Positions 9,182-17,476 of a DNA stretch of 64,000 nt are shown piece by piece. This DNA is from Pseudooceanicola nitratireducens. GTDB lineage: Bacteria; Pseudomonadota; Alphaproteobacteria; Rhodobacterales; Rhodobacteraceae. How positions within the stretch are numbered: the first letter of the stretch is position 1; each line of letters begins with the position of its first letter. Below the pieces are notes generated by a model. The model saw only the letters and a program-made list of their open reading frames with translations, did not search any database and had not been told where the DNA came from. The position numbers were made by a program, and so were the translations under genes. Location of the stretch: contig NZ_FNZG01000001.1 in assembly GCF_900109195.1 (NCBI RefSeq), positions 248,001-312,000 on the forward strand. Reading direction: 5' to 3'.

Positions 9182-9214
9182 GATGGGCGCGCTGATCACA
9201 TATCACGCAAAGAG

Positions 9215-9246
9215 ATGCCGCAGGATCAAACCTGCGGCATTTTTTG
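9215..9246 (+). terminator. Rho-independent terminator after the OmpA/lipoprotein pair
   Basis: A perfect 10-base stem ATGCCGCAGG / CCTGCGGCAT with loop ATCAAA, then TTTTTGTTTT. It separates this pair from phoH. Confidence 0.93.
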
Positions 9247-9299
9247 TTTTCCCCGCGCCCGGCGCGACCTACACTTGAACAAAAGAACAGGAGCATTGA

Positions 9300-10322
9300 T
9301 TGGCTGCCACAACGCTGCCCCCCCGCGACACCGCCGACACCTCTCTGGCCGAGGTCGCCGTCGAATTTCCTGAAAACTTCCTGCTGATCGAGCTTTGCGG
9401 TGAATTCGACCGCAACCTGGCCGACCTGGAACAGAAACTTTCGGTCCAGATCCTCAGGCGCGGCAATCACCTTGTGGCCATGGGCGAAAAGCCCGCCGCG
9501 GACGAGGCCGTGAAGGTCCTGCGCGCGCTCTATGCCCGGCTTGAGGCAGGCCGCCCCGTCGGCCCCGCAGACATCGACCGCGAATTGCGGATGCCTGGTG
9601 CCGCCGAACGCCCCGATCGGGCCAGCCGCGACGGCAGCCAGATGGAGATGTTCAAGGGCGGCCCGGTCGAGATCAAGACCCGCAAGAAGCTGGTCGAACC
9701 CCGGACCGAAGCGCAGAAGGCCTATGTCCGAAACCTCTTCCAGCACGAAATGGCCTTCGGCATCGGCCCCGCCGGCACCGGCAAGACCTACCTGGCCGTG
9801 GCCGTGGGCGTGTCGATGTTCATCGACGGTCTGGTCGACAAGATCATCCTGTCCCGTCCCGCCGTCGAGGCGGGCGAGAAGCTGGGCTATCTGCCCGGTG
9901 ACATGAAGGACAAGGTCGACCCCTACATGCAGCCGTTGTACGACGCGCTGAACGATTTCCTGCCCGGCAAGCAGCTGGCCAAGATGCTGGAAGAAAAGGT
10001 GATCGAGATCGCGCCACTGGCCTTCATGCGCGGCCGCACGCTGTCGAATGCCTTTGTGGTGCTGGACGAGGCACAGAACGCCACCACCATGCAGATGAAG
10101 ATGTTCCTGACCCGCCTGGGCGAGGGATCGCGCATGGTGATCACCGGCGACCGCAGCCAGATCGACCTGCCGCGCGGCATGCCCTCGGGGTTGCATGACG
10201 CCGAACGCCTGCTGGGCGGCATCGACAAGATCAGCTTCAACTACTTCACCGCAAAGGACGTGGTGCGCCACCCCCTGGTCGCCGCGATCATCGAAGCCTA
10301 CGAGGCGGACGAGGCGAAGTAG
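9300..10322 (+). CDS. phoH: PhoH-like ATPase (YbeZ)
   Basis: A 340-residue P-loop ATPase. Walker A is GPAGTGKT at residues 156-163; Walker B lies in FVVLDEAQNA; GDRSQIDLP follows, as in all PhoH/YbeZ proteins. The family is linked to ribosome quality control and RNA metabolism, and usually sits next to ybeY. The start is a TTG at 9300 with AGGAG about 7 bases upstream; no ATG in frame gives a full N-terminal domain. The usual neighbour ybeY follows only after an inverted gene at 10395-11132. Confidence 0.96.
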   Translation: MAATTLPPRDTADTSLAEVAVEFPENFLLIELCGEFDRNLADLEQKLSVQILRRGNHLVAMGEKPAADEAVKVLRALYARLEAGRPVGPADIDRELRMPGAAERPDRASRDGSQMEMFKGGPVEIKTRKKLVEPRTEAQKAYVRNLFQHEMAFGIGPAGTGKTYLAVAVGVSMFIDGLVDKIILSRPAVEAGEKLGYLPGDMKDKVDPYMQPLYDALNDFLPGKQLAKMLEEKVIEIAPLAFMRGRTLSNAFVVLDEAQNATTMQMKMFLTRLGEGSRMVITGDRSQIDLPRGMPSGLHDAERLLGGIDKISFNYFTAKDVVRHPLVAAIIEAYEADEAK

Positions 10323-10345
10323 GGTCTTCGGCACATCGGACAGCA

Positions 10346-10371
10346 AAAAGGGGCACCAAAAGGTGCCCCTT
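10346..10371. terminator. Bidirectional terminator between phoH and the VPLPA-CTERM gene
   Basis: AAGGGGCACC / GGTGCCCCTT around a short A-rich loop, with an A run on the left giving a T tail on the minus strand. It can end both converging transcripts, which fits its place between two stop codons. Confidence 0.85.
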
Positions 10372-10394
10372 CCCACGTTCAATGGAGGTCCGTG

Positions 10395-11132
10395 TTACTT
10401 GCGGGCCTTGCGGCGCAGTGCGGCAAGCCCGCCAAAGCCTGCCAGCATCAGCGGAAGCGACGCGGGCAGCGGAACCGCCGGCGCAATTTCTTCCTGCAGA
10501 CCGGCATAGCGCACGTTGGCTTGCGAATAGTTGTAGAAGCCGAAGCTGCCGTTGGCGAAGCTGCCGTTGATGTCGAGCTCTTTCTGGCCGTTGACGCTGA
10601 CCTGCACGTTCGTGCCGGTGAAGATCAGTTCAAAGGTGTATTCGGTGTTGTCGAGCCAGCCGGTATTGCCGAAGGTGGTCGCCCGCTGCAGTTCGGTCAC
10701 GTTGTTGGCGGGATCGTGGCACCACGCACCGGAGTTGTCGCCGAGCTGGCCAGAGACACGCGAAATCGAAAGTCCGGCCGATCCGGTGCAGCCGTGATAT
10801 GTTTGGTTGCCCTGCTTCCAGTCGATCAGCAGATAATCAGCCGCCCCATTGGTCAGGTCGCCGTTGTTGTAGCCCAGGACAAACCCGATGAAATCGTCGT
10901 CGCTTGTCGTCTCGACCTTGATCGTGCCGCTTAGCGCCAAGCCTTGGCTGTTCTTCTGGTTGATGAAAACCGTCGGGTTGTTGTTCAGGGTCTGCTTGAC
11001 GGAGTTATTGTCCCCGGCGAGGTTCCAGCTGCCATTTCCGTTCGCAGTCCAGGTGGACAGGTCGACCGGGGCAGCGGCGGCTGCGACGGGTAGGAGTGCT
11101 GCACAAACGGCAGCAATAAACGTGTTACGCAT
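10395..11132 (-). CDS. VPLPA-CTERM surface protein with a thrombospondin C-terminal-like domain
   Basis: A 245-residue exported protein. The ATG at 11132 follows TTGGAGC; signal peptide RNTFIAAVCAALLPVAAAAA. The last 26 residues are a VPLPA-CTERM sorting signal: VPLPASLPLMLAGFGGLAAL and then an RRKARK tail, the target of an exosortase-type pathway. The middle resembles the thrombospondin type-3 C-terminal lectin-like domain (TSP_C): FIGFVLGYNNGD, DYLLIDWKQGNQTYHG, NTGWLDNTEYTFELIFTG and GSFGFYNYSQANVRYAGL occur in the same order as in animal thrombospondins (GFVFGYQ, MWKQ..TYW, NVGWKDKTSYRW, GVFCFSQENI). The latter comparison is from memory. It is inserted, inverted, between phoH and ybeY, and looks less GC-rich than they are. 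Confidence 0.88.
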   Translation of the reverse strand: MRNTFIAAVCAALLPVAAAAAPVDLSTWTANGNGSWNLAGDNNSVKQTLNNNPTVFINQKNSQGLALSGTIKVETTSDDDFIGFVLGYNNGDLTNGAADYLLIDWKQGNQTYHGCTGSAGLSISRVSGQLGDNSGAWCHDPANNVTELQRATTFGNTGWLDNTEYTFELIFTGTNVQVSVNGQKELDINGSFANGSFGFYNYSQANVRYAGLQEEIAPAVPLPASLPLMLAGFGGLAALRRKARK

Positions 11133-11374
11133 GGTCTTGCTCCAATAGAACATGTGGTCAAAATGCCGTGAGAGAATACAGAAGTTAACCGATTCTTGAA
11201 GCTGGCAATTCGTGCCACGATGGAAACGCAGCATTTCCGGGGCGCAATTGCGGTGAAATCGTGGCGATCGGAGCGGCCCGTTGCCTCGGCCCCGCGACAG
11301 GGCTATGTGCGGTGCCTGCGTTGTCAGTATCGTCTGATTATCCAGTGTCTGACCAGTCCGGGGCCCAAGCCAAG

Positions 11375-11866
11375 ATGACCATCGACTGCCTGATCGAGGA
11401 CCCCCGCTGGTCCGACCTTTCTGCCATCGCCGAACCTGCGGCGCAGGCGACCTTGCGCCATCTGGGGCTGGATCCCGAGGATTGGGAAATCTCGCTTCTG
11501 GGCTGCGACGATGCGCGGATCGCGGTGCTGAACGCGGATTTCCGCGACAAGCCCTCTCCGACCAACGTGTTGTCCTGGCCATCCGAGGAACGCGGGGCCG
11601 ATCAGGCCGGGGCCCGTCCGGATCTGCCCGAACCGGACTTCGACCCCGAGCTGGGCGACATCGCCATCGCCTACGACACCTGCGCCCGCGAGGCCGAGGA
11701 ACAGGGCAAGCCCATGCAGGACCACGTGACGCATCTGATCGTTCACGCGGTGTTGCATCTTTTGGGCTATGATCACGTGCGTGACGCCGACGCCACGCTG
11801 ATGGAAGGTTTGGAAGTCGAAATACTTGGCAAAATGGGTCTGCCGGACCCATATAGGAACCAGTAG
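11375..11866 (+). CDS. ybeY: Endoribonuclease YbeY
   Basis: A 163-residue single-strand endoribonuclease acting in 16S rRNA 3'-end maturation and ribosome quality control. The metal site H-x3-H-x5-H is His124, His128 and His134 in THLIVHAVLHLLGYDH. The ATG at 11375 gives MTIDCLIEDPRW, the usual family start; no strong ribosome-binding site is visible, and the frame is open back to 11261. It is followed by corC and lnt, as in many Gram-negative bacteria. Confidence 0.95.
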   Translation: MTIDCLIEDPRWSDLSAIAEPAAQATLRHLGLDPEDWEISLLGCDDARIAVLNADFRDKPSPTNVLSWPSEERGADQAGARPDLPEPDFDPELGDIAIAYDTCAREAEEQGKPMQDHVTHLIVHAVLHLLGYDHVRDADATLMEGLEVEILGKMGLPDPYRNQ

Positions 11867-11920
11867 GGGCAGGACCCCGTTGGCCAGGTGATTCTCTCTG
11901 GCGCGAAATGGTAAGGATTG

Positions 11921-12877
11921 ATGGGCGAACAAAGCGACGGGTCTTCTAACGCAGCGCATGGCGCGCTTCCGCAGACTCTGACGAATACCGACACGCAGGA
12001 CAGCGAACCCCGACGCGGGTTCTGGTCCCGGTTGTTGGGCAAGGACACTCCGGCGCCGGTGGTGCATACCGCGCGGGTGGAAACCACGGACAATTCGTCA
12101 CGTCCCACCCATGGGATGATCAACCTGCGCCGCATGCGGGTCGAAGACGTGGCCATCCCCAAGGCCGAAATCGTCGCCGTTCCGGCCAATGTCACCCGCG
12201 ATCAGCTGGTCAAGACCTTCCGCGACACCGGCATGACCCGTCTGCCGGTCTTCCAGGACACGCTGGACACGCCCATTGGCCTGATCCACCTGAAGGACTT
12301 TGCCCTGCGCCACGGCTTCACCACGAAACCGGGCCGCTTCACCCTGAAATCGATGCTGCGTCCGCTTCTGTTCGTGCCGCCCTCGATGCCGATCGGCGTG
12401 CTGCTGCAAAAGATGCAGTCCGAACGCCGCCACATGGCGCTGGTGATCGACGAATACGGCGGTGTCGACGGGCTGGTCACGATCGAGGACCTGATCGAAC
12501 AAGTCATTGGCCAGATCGAAGACGAACACGACGTCGAAGAGGACAAGCATTGGTCCAAGGAGGACGAGACCACCTATCTCGCCGTGGCCAAGGCCCCGCT
12601 GGACGAATTCGCCAAGGAAACCGGCATCGACCTGACCGAGGATGACAGCGTCGACGAAGAAGAGATCGACACGCTTGGCGGTCTGGTCTTCATGCTTTCG
12701 GGCCGTGTCCCCGCAAGGGGTGAGGTCGTGCCGCATCCCGCCGGCCATGAATTCGAGGTCGTCGATGCCGATCCCCGCCGGATCAAGCGTCTGCGCGTGC
12801 GCCTGCGCCCCGACGGGATCGACATGTCCGCGCCGCAGCCCGAGGATGGCGAAACGGTGGATCTTGCCGCGCAATGA
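11921..12877 (+). CDS. corC: CBS-domain protein of the CorC/HlyC (YbeX) family
   Basis: A 318-residue cytoplasmic protein. Two CBS domains span roughly residues 65-190 (VAIPKAEIVAVPANV, PIGLIHLKDF, MALVIDEYGGVDGLVTIEDL), followed by a CorC_HlyC domain with ETTYLAVAKAPLDEF and DTLGGLVFMLSGRVP. The family has been tied to magnesium/cobalt homeostasis and co-occurs with ybeY and lnt. The ATG at 11921 follows TAAGGATTG. The stop codon overlaps the lnt start (ATGA), so translation is probably coupled. Confidence 0.95.
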   Translation: MGEQSDGSSNAAHGALPQTLTNTDTQDSEPRRGFWSRLLGKDTPAPVVHTARVETTDNSSRPTHGMINLRRMRVEDVAIPKAEIVAVPANVTRDQLVKTFRDTGMTRLPVFQDTLDTPIGLIHLKDFALRHGFTTKPGRFTLKSMLRPLLFVPPSMPIGVLLQKMQSERRHMALVIDEYGGVDGLVTIEDLIEQVIGQIEDEHDVEEDKHWSKEDETTYLAVAKAPLDEFAKETGIDLTEDDSVDEEEIDTLGGLVFMLSGRVPARGEVVPHPAGHEFEVVDADPRRIKRLRVRLRPDGIDMSAPQPEDGETVDLAAQ

Positions 12878-14562
12878 CCCGGGACGGGACGGCCGCGACC
12901 GGGCAGGCGTCGAAACCTGCCGTGCCGCGGGCCGTGGCGTCGCAGCCTTCGGCGCTGGCCCCTGTGACCGGGGCTTCTGACGGATCCGCGCCCTCTGGTG
13001 CGGATCTTGTCTATCCCCCCCGCTATCCCCGCCTGCTGACCGGGCTGTCGCCGCGCCGCCGGCTGGGGTTTGCCGCCATCGCCGGGGCGCTGGCCGGGCT
13101 GGGGCAGGCCCCCTTTGACCTCTGGCCGCTGACGATCCTGGCGCTGGCCTTTGTCCAGCTGATGGCCCTGCCCACGACCCGCGCGCGCCAGGCGGCGGTG
13201 GTGTGGTGGGCAGCTGGCAGCGGGTATTTCGCGCTCTCGCTCAGCTGGATTGTCGAGCCCTTCCTGGTCGACGTCGCCCGCCACGGCTGGATGGCCCCCT
13301 TTGCGCTGATCTTCATGGCGACTGGGCTGGCCCTGTTCTGGGGCGCGGCCGGCGGGCTGGCCCGGGCGCTGATCCGAAGCCAGGGCGCGGCTTTCGCCAT
13401 GGCAACCGTGCTGGCCTTCCTCCTGATGGGCTGGCTGCGCGGGGTGATCTTCACCGGCTTTCCCTGGGCGCTGCCTGGCCATGTGCTGATCCCGACGCCC
13501 GCGCTGGCCTGGGCGCAATGGGGCGGGGCTATGGGGCTGGGCGCGCTGGTGCTGACCCTGGCCACGACCCTGCCGCTGACACGGCTGCGGCCCGCTCTGG
13601 GCCTGCCGCTCTGGGCGCTGGCGCTGGCGGCGATCATGGGCATCGGCCATCTGGCCACGCCTGCCCCCGGCGACATGGCGGGCCGTCCGGTGGTGCGCAT
13701 CGTGCAGCCCAATGTGCCCCAGGACGAGAAATGGGATCCGCTGCTGGCGCGGGGCCATTTCGACCGCACGCTGGCCATGACCGAGGCCCCGGGCAGTCCC
13801 GACCTGGTGGTCTGGCCGGAAACCTCGGTGCCCGCCTGGCTGGACCAGGTGCCCGACCTGATGCCGGTACTCTCGGCCTCGGCGCGGGACGTGCCCATGG
13901 TCTTCGGCATCAACCGGGGCGACGACGATCTGCGGATCTACAATTCGCTGGTTCAGCTGTCGGCGGGCGGAGAGATCGCGCAGATCTATGACAAGCACCA
14001 CCTGGTGCCCTTTGGCGAATACATTCCCCTGGGCGATCTGCTGGGCGGGCTGGGCCTGCGCGGGCTGGCGCAGCGGGATGGCAACGGGTTCTCCCCCGGT
14101 CCCGGCGCGCAGCTGATCAATGTGCCGGGCATCGGCCCGCTGCTGCCGCTGATCTGTTACGAAGGCGTCTTTGCCCGTGACATCCACGCCGCCCCGGCGC
14201 GGGCCGAGGCGCTGTTGCTGATCACCAATGACGCCTGGTTCGGCACCGTTTCGGGCCCGTATCAGCACCTGGCCCAGGCGCGCCTGCGGGCGGTGGAACA
14301 GGGGTTGCCGATGATCCGGGCGGCGAATACCGGCATTTCCGCCATGATCGATCCGGCCGGTCGGCTGATCGACCCGATGGCCCTGGGCACCGCGGGGATC
14401 CGCGACGTGCCGCTGCCGCCGGCGCGTCCCGCGCCTGTGTATGCGCGGATCGGGGATCTGCCCCTGGTCGGGCTGGTGATCGTTGCCCTGCTGACACTGG
14501 TTGCGGGGGCTCGTTCAAATGCGCGGCGTTTCCGCGTTGACGGCCCCTCTGGGCGGGGGTAG
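12874..14562 (+). CDS. lnt: Apolipoprotein N-acyltransferase
   Basis: A 562-residue inner membrane enzyme that adds the third acyl chain to lipoproteins. About seven membrane helices fill residues 65-260, then a nitrilase-like periplasmic domain carries the catalytic triad Glu316 (VVWPETSVP), Lys374 ([12 protein letters not shown]) and Cys428 (PLICYEG). One more helix lies at the C-terminus. The length is about 50 residues above the usual 510 because of a hydrophilic, Ala/Pro/Ser-rich N-terminal tail (residues 1-50); a start within that tail is possible, but the ATG at 12874 overlaps the corC stop as expected of a coupled pair. Confidence 0.96.
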   Translation: MTRDGTAATGQASKPAVPRAVASQPSALAPVTGASDGSAPSGADLVYPPRYPRLLTGLSPRRRLGFAAIAGALAGLGQAPFDLWPLTILALAFVQLMALPTTRARQAAVVWWAAGSGYFALSLSWIVEPFLVDVARHGWMAPFALIFMATGLALFWGAAGGLARALIRSQGAAFAMATVLAFLLMGWLRGVIFTGFPWALPGHVLIPTPALAWAQWGGAMGLGALVLTLATTLPLTRLRPALGLPLWALALAAIMGIGHLATPAPGDMAGRPVVRIVQPNVPQDEKWDPLLARGHFDRTLAMTEAPGSPDLVVWPETSVPAWLDQVPDLMPVLSASARDVPMVFGINRGDDDLRIYNSLVQLSAGGEIAQIYDKHHLVPFGEYIPLGDLLGGLGLRGLAQRDGNGFSPGPGAQLINVPGIGPLLPLICYEGVFARDIHAAPARAEALLLITNDAWFGTVSGPYQHLAQARLRAVEQGLPMIRAANTGISAMIDPAGRLIDPMALGTAGIRDVPLPPARPAPVYARIGDLPLVGLVIVALLTLVAGARSNARRFRVDGPSGRG

Positions 14563-14573
14563 GCGAAGGAAAC

Positions 14574-14622
14574 CGCTGCTCCAACGGCTTCCTGACGGAG
14601 TGGCTTGACCTGATCGGAGCAC
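14574..14622 (+). promoter_or_regulatory. SAM/SAH riboswitch upstream of metK
   Basis: The stretch CTCCAACGGCTTCCTGACGG, then AGTGGC, and, after a short loop, ATCGGAGCA lies just before metK. It matches the compact SAM/SAH riboswitch class as I recall it (AACGGCUUCCUG core and a 3' GGAGCA). The P1 stem is CTCC/GGAG; the 3' GGAGC can pair with GCTTCC as the pseudoknot and is also the metK ribosome-binding site, 7 bases before the ATG. Ligand binding would therefore hide the site and reduce MetK synthesis. This class has been reported only from Rhodobacterales, so it also dates the organism. Confidence 0.88.
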
Positions 14623-14627
14623 TTCTC

Positions 14628-15809
14628 ATGACCCGCAAGAACTATATCTTCACCTCGGAATCCGTCTCCGAGGGGCACCCGGACAAGGTCTGTGACCGGA
14701 TTTCCGACGCTGTCCTTGATGCCCTCTTGGCCGAGGAACCCCATGCGCGGGTCGCCTGCGAAACCTTCGCCACCACCAACCGCGTCGTGATCGGCGGCGA
14801 GGTCGGGCTGGCCGATCAGGCCAAGCTGTCCGACTACATGGGCCGGGTCGAGGATATCGCCCGCGCCTGCATCAAGGACATCGGCTACGAACAGGACAAG
14901 TTCCACCACGAAACCGTCGAGGTCACCAACCTTCTGCACGAGCAATCGGCCCATATCGCCCAGGGCGTGGACGCCGCCGTGGACAAGGAAGAAGGCGCCG
15001 GCGACCAGGGTATCATGTTCGGCTACGCCACGACCGAGACCGAAGACCTGATGCCCGCGCCGATCCAGTTCGCCCACAAGATCCTGCGCCGCCTGGCCGA
15101 GGTCCGCAAGGACGGGACCGAGCCGACGCTTGGCCCGGATGCGAAATCCCAGGTCTCTTTGCGTTATGAAAATGGTGTCCCGGTCGAGGTGACGCAGCTG
15201 GTGCTGTCCACCCAGCACACGGACGAAAACCAAAGCTCGGCCGACATCCGCGCCATTGTCGAACCCTATATCCGCCAGGTGATCCCCGGCGACTGGCTGA
15301 CCGACAAGACCGAATGGTGGATCAACCCGACGGGCAAATTCGTCATCGGCGGCCCCGATGGCGACGCGGGCCTGACGGGGCGCAAGATCATCGTCGACAC
15401 CTACGGCGGCGCGGCCCCGCATGGCGGCGGTGCGTTTTCGGGCAAGGATCCGACCAAGGTCGACCGCTCGGCCGCCTATGCCGCGCGCTATCTGGCGAAG
15501 AACGTCGTGGCCGCCGGCATGGCCGAGAAATGCACCATCCAGCTGTCCTATGCGATCGGCATCTCGCGCCCGCTGTCGATCTACGCCGACACCTATGGCA
15601 CCGGCCAGGTCCACGAGGCCGAGATCGAGCGCGCCGTGGCTCAGGTCATGGACCTGACCCCGCGCGGCATCCGCGAACACCTGGAGCTGAACAAGCCCAT
15701 CTACCAGCGCACCGCCGCCTACGGCCATTTCGGCCGCAAGCCCGAGGCGGACGGCGGGTTCAGTTGGGAAAAGACCGACCTGGTCGAAGCGCTGAAAAAG
15801 GCCGTCTGA
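14628..15809 (+). CDS. metK: S-adenosylmethionine synthetase
   Basis: A 393-residue enzyme that joins methionine and ATP into SAM. The start [20 protein letters not shown] carries the ATP-binding His, the middle has [13 protein letters not shown], and the C-terminal [19 protein letters not shown] is the P-loop-like signature. Length is normal. Expression should be feedback controlled by the riboswitch immediately upstream. In related genomes metK usually lies between lnt and trmB; here trmB is 2.3 kb away. Confidence 0.98.
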   Translation: MTRKNYIFTSESVSEGHPDKVCDRISDAVLDALLAEEPHARVACETFATTNRVVIGGEVGLADQAKLSDYMGRVEDIARACIKDIGYEQDKFHHETVEVTNLLHEQSAHIAQGVDAAVDKEEGAGDQGIMFGYATTETEDLMPAPIQFAHKILRRLAEVRKDGTEPTLGPDAKSQVSLRYENGVPVEVTQLVLSTQHTDENQSSADIRAIVEPYIRQVIPGDWLTDKTEWWINPTGKFVIGGPDGDAGLTGRKIIVDTYGGAAPHGGGAFSGKDPTKVDRSAAYAARYLAKNVVAAGMAEKCTIQLSYAIGISRPLSIYADTYGTGQVHEAEIERAVAQVMDLTPRGIREHLELNKPIYQRTAAYGHFGRKPEADGGFSWEKTDLVEALKKAV

Positions 15810-15859
15810 GCAGGTTTTGGGGTACGCCACCTGATTGGCCCCCTGTTTGGAATGAGACG

Positions 15860-15888
15860 CAGCCTCCCGGTTTCCGGGGGGCTGTTTT
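15860..15888 (+). terminator. Rho-independent terminator after metK
   Basis: An 11-base stem CAGCCTCCCGG / CCGGGGGGCTG with loop TTT, one G-T pair, followed by TTTTGTTT. Confidence 0.88.
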
Positions 15889-15949
15889 GTTTGGTGCGGT
15901 CGGGTTTTGGCGCGGGGAGCGCGCAGAGGACGTGCGACTTAGAGGGGGC

Positions 15950-16107
15950 GGCGGGGCCCTGTCCCGTCACGCCAGAGGCGTGCCGACGTAGAGGAGGGCG
16001 GGGGGGGCGCTGGCCCGTCACGCCGGAGGCGTGCAGACGTAGAGGGAAGCGAGGGGGCGCTGCCCCCTCGCGCTCCCCCGGGATATTTCTGGCAAGAGGA
16101 TGGGGGA
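15950..16107 (+). repeat. Tandem GC-rich repeats ending in dispersed repeat copy B
   Basis: Two near-identical units of CCCGTCACGCCRGAGGCGTG, then a variable base and GACGTAGAGG, start near 15960 and 16012; a weaker unit precedes them. The second leads into a hairpin GAGGGGGC/GCCCCCTC (16051-16069) and then CTCCCCCGGGATATTTCTGG, CAAGAGGATGGGG. The combination GACGTAGAGGGA + GC hairpin + CCCCCG + GGATATTT recurs after gcvP. This fills most of the 333-base gap between metK and the SDR gene; no gene is seen in it. Confidence 0.75.
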
Positions 16108-16142
16108 GGGGGTGGTTTTGGGAAGTGGGAGGTATGGCGCGG

Positions 16143-16892
16143 TCAGCTGGGGTTGATCGTGGCGAAGGCGGCGGGGTAGCGGGCTTCGGCCTCGGCGTGG
16201 CGCTGGAAGGCGACGCGGGTGACCAGGATTTCGGGCGGGGGCGCGGGCTGGGTCAGCAGGGCCATGACTTCATCCGTGAACTCCTGCAGGGGCAGGGCGG
16301 CGGCGACGCGGGACTGGCCGGGGGTGAGCTCGGTCGCGACCAGGGGCGGGGCGATTTCATGCACGGCGACCGAGGTGTCGCGCAGCTGGTGGCGCAGGGA
16401 CTGGCTGAGTGAATGGATGGCGGCCTTGGTGGCGGAATAGACCGGGTTCGCGGCCTTGGGCACGAAGGCCAGGCCCGAGGAGACGGTGATGATTGCGGCC
16501 CGGGGCCGGGCCCGCAGATGCGGCAGGAAGGCCGCCGCCAGGTGGATCGGCGCGGTCAGGTTGGTGGCGATCGTGCGATCCGCCACCTCGGTCACGACCG
16601 GATCGGCGGTGTAATCCTCGGCCTCCATGATGCCGGCGTTCAGGATCACCGTGTCGAGGTCCGGGTGATCGGCCAGCACCTGCGCCGGAAAGGCCGCAAG
16701 GGCGGCCGGGTCGGTCACGTCCAGCGGGTAGCCGACCAGCGCAGGGGTTTCGTTCAGGGTGCGGGCCAGGCTGTCGCGGTTGCGGCCGGTGATGATCACC
16801 CGGTTGCCATGGGACAGCAGGGCGCGGGCCAGCGCCTGGCCGATGCCGGAATTGCCGCCGGTGATCAGGATTGTGCGGTTGGTAAAGCTCAT
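16143..16892 (-). CDS. Short-chain dehydrogenase/reductase
   Basis: A 249-residue classical SDR. The cofactor motif is TGGNSGIG near residue 11, the structural NAG is at about residue 89, and the active site has Ser in VSSG and Tyr-x3-Lys in YSATK. A basic residue after the second strand (TGRNRDS) suggests NADPH. The substrate cannot be told from sequence; the closest general type is the DltE-like oxidoreductases. It is divergent from an HxlR regulator, a common pairing in which the regulator controls the oxidoreductase. Confidence 0.92.
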   Translation of the reverse strand: MSFTNRTILITGGNSGIGQALARALLSHGNRVIITGRNRDSLARTLNETPALVGYPLDVTDPAALAAFPAQVLADHPDLDTVILNAGIMEAEDYTADPVVTEVADRTIATNLTAPIHLAAAFLPHLRARPRAAIITVSSGLAFVPKAANPVYSATKAAIHSLSQSLRHQLRDTSVAVHEIAPPLVATELTPGQSRVAAALPLQEFTDEVMALLTQPAPPPEILVTRVAFQRHAEAEARYPAAFATINPS

Positions 16893-16978
16893 CTTCGGGT
16901 CCTTTCGGGGTCATCCGTGGGTCTGGCCCCTAGATGTCGCCCCTGCTACCCATGGGAAAGAAGGCACCAAAAAGATTT

Positions 16979-17000
16979 ATACTTACCGAAAAGAGAGTAT
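16979..17000. promoter_or_regulatory. Candidate HxlR operator between the SDR gene and hxlR
   Basis: ATACTTACCGAAAAGAGAGT ending in AT is an inverted repeat (ATACTTAC against GAGAGTAT, 6 of 8 positions paired). The ACTTAC half-site is typical of HxlR-type operators. It lies just before the hxlR start and about 87 bases upstream of the divergent SDR start, so it could control both. Confidence 0.5.
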
Positions 17001-17005
17001 GGGAC

Positions 17006-17404
17006 ATGACGACCCCCGACTTGCGGCAGGAATTGCAGCAAATCCAGACCGATCCCCGGATCGACCGCTTGGTCGAGGAGCTGATCGGAAGGGTTGCCGA
17101 CAAGTGGACCATGCTGCTGATCGAGATCTTGACCGAGAACGAATGCTGTCGCTTTGGGGAATTGTCGCGCGCCTGCACTGGCATCAGCCAGAAGATGCTG
17201 ACCCAGACCCTGCGCGCGATGGAAAGGGACGGGTTGGTCACCCGCAAGGTCTATCCGGTGGTGCCGCCCAAGGTGGAATATCGGCTGACCGACCTGGGGC
17301 TGGGGCTGAGCAAGGCCTTCTGCGGTGTCTGGCTCTGGGCCGAGGCGCACCACGAGGAGATCGCGGCGGCGCGGGCGGCCTATGAGGCCCGGCAGGAGGG
17401 CTGA
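17006..17404 (+). CDS. HxlR-family winged-helix regulator
   Basis: A 132-residue MarR-like winged-helix protein. Conserved HxlR features are VADKWTMLLIEIL, CRFGELSRACTGISQKMLTQ (recognition helix), LRAMERDGLVTRKVYPVVPPKVEY (wing) and an aromatic C-terminal segment. Many family members sense quinones, aldehydes or hypochlorite and regulate a neighbouring reductase; here the divergent SDR is the natural target. I use the ATG at 17006 rather than 16934 because it gives the usual N-terminus and leaves the operator outside the gene. Confidence 0.9.
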   Translation: MTTPDLRQELQQIQTDPRIDRLVEELIGRVADKWTMLLIEILTENECCRFGELSRACTGISQKMLTQTLRAMERDGLVTRKVYPVVPPKVEYRLTDLGLGLSKAFCGVWLWAEAHHEEIAAARAAYEARQEG

Positions 17405-17412
17405 GCAACGAA

Positions 17413-17443
17413 AAAGGCCACCGGCGGGGTGCCGATGGCCTTT
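17413..17443. terminator. Bidirectional terminator between hxlR and the DoxX gene
   Basis: AAAGGCCACCGGC / GCCGATGGCCTTT with one mismatch, flanked by an A run on the left (T tail on the minus strand) and TTT on the right. It sits between two converging genes. Confidence 0.8.
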
Positions 17444-17476
17444 CGTCAGTTGACAGGCTGTGGTGGCGGGCGAAGT

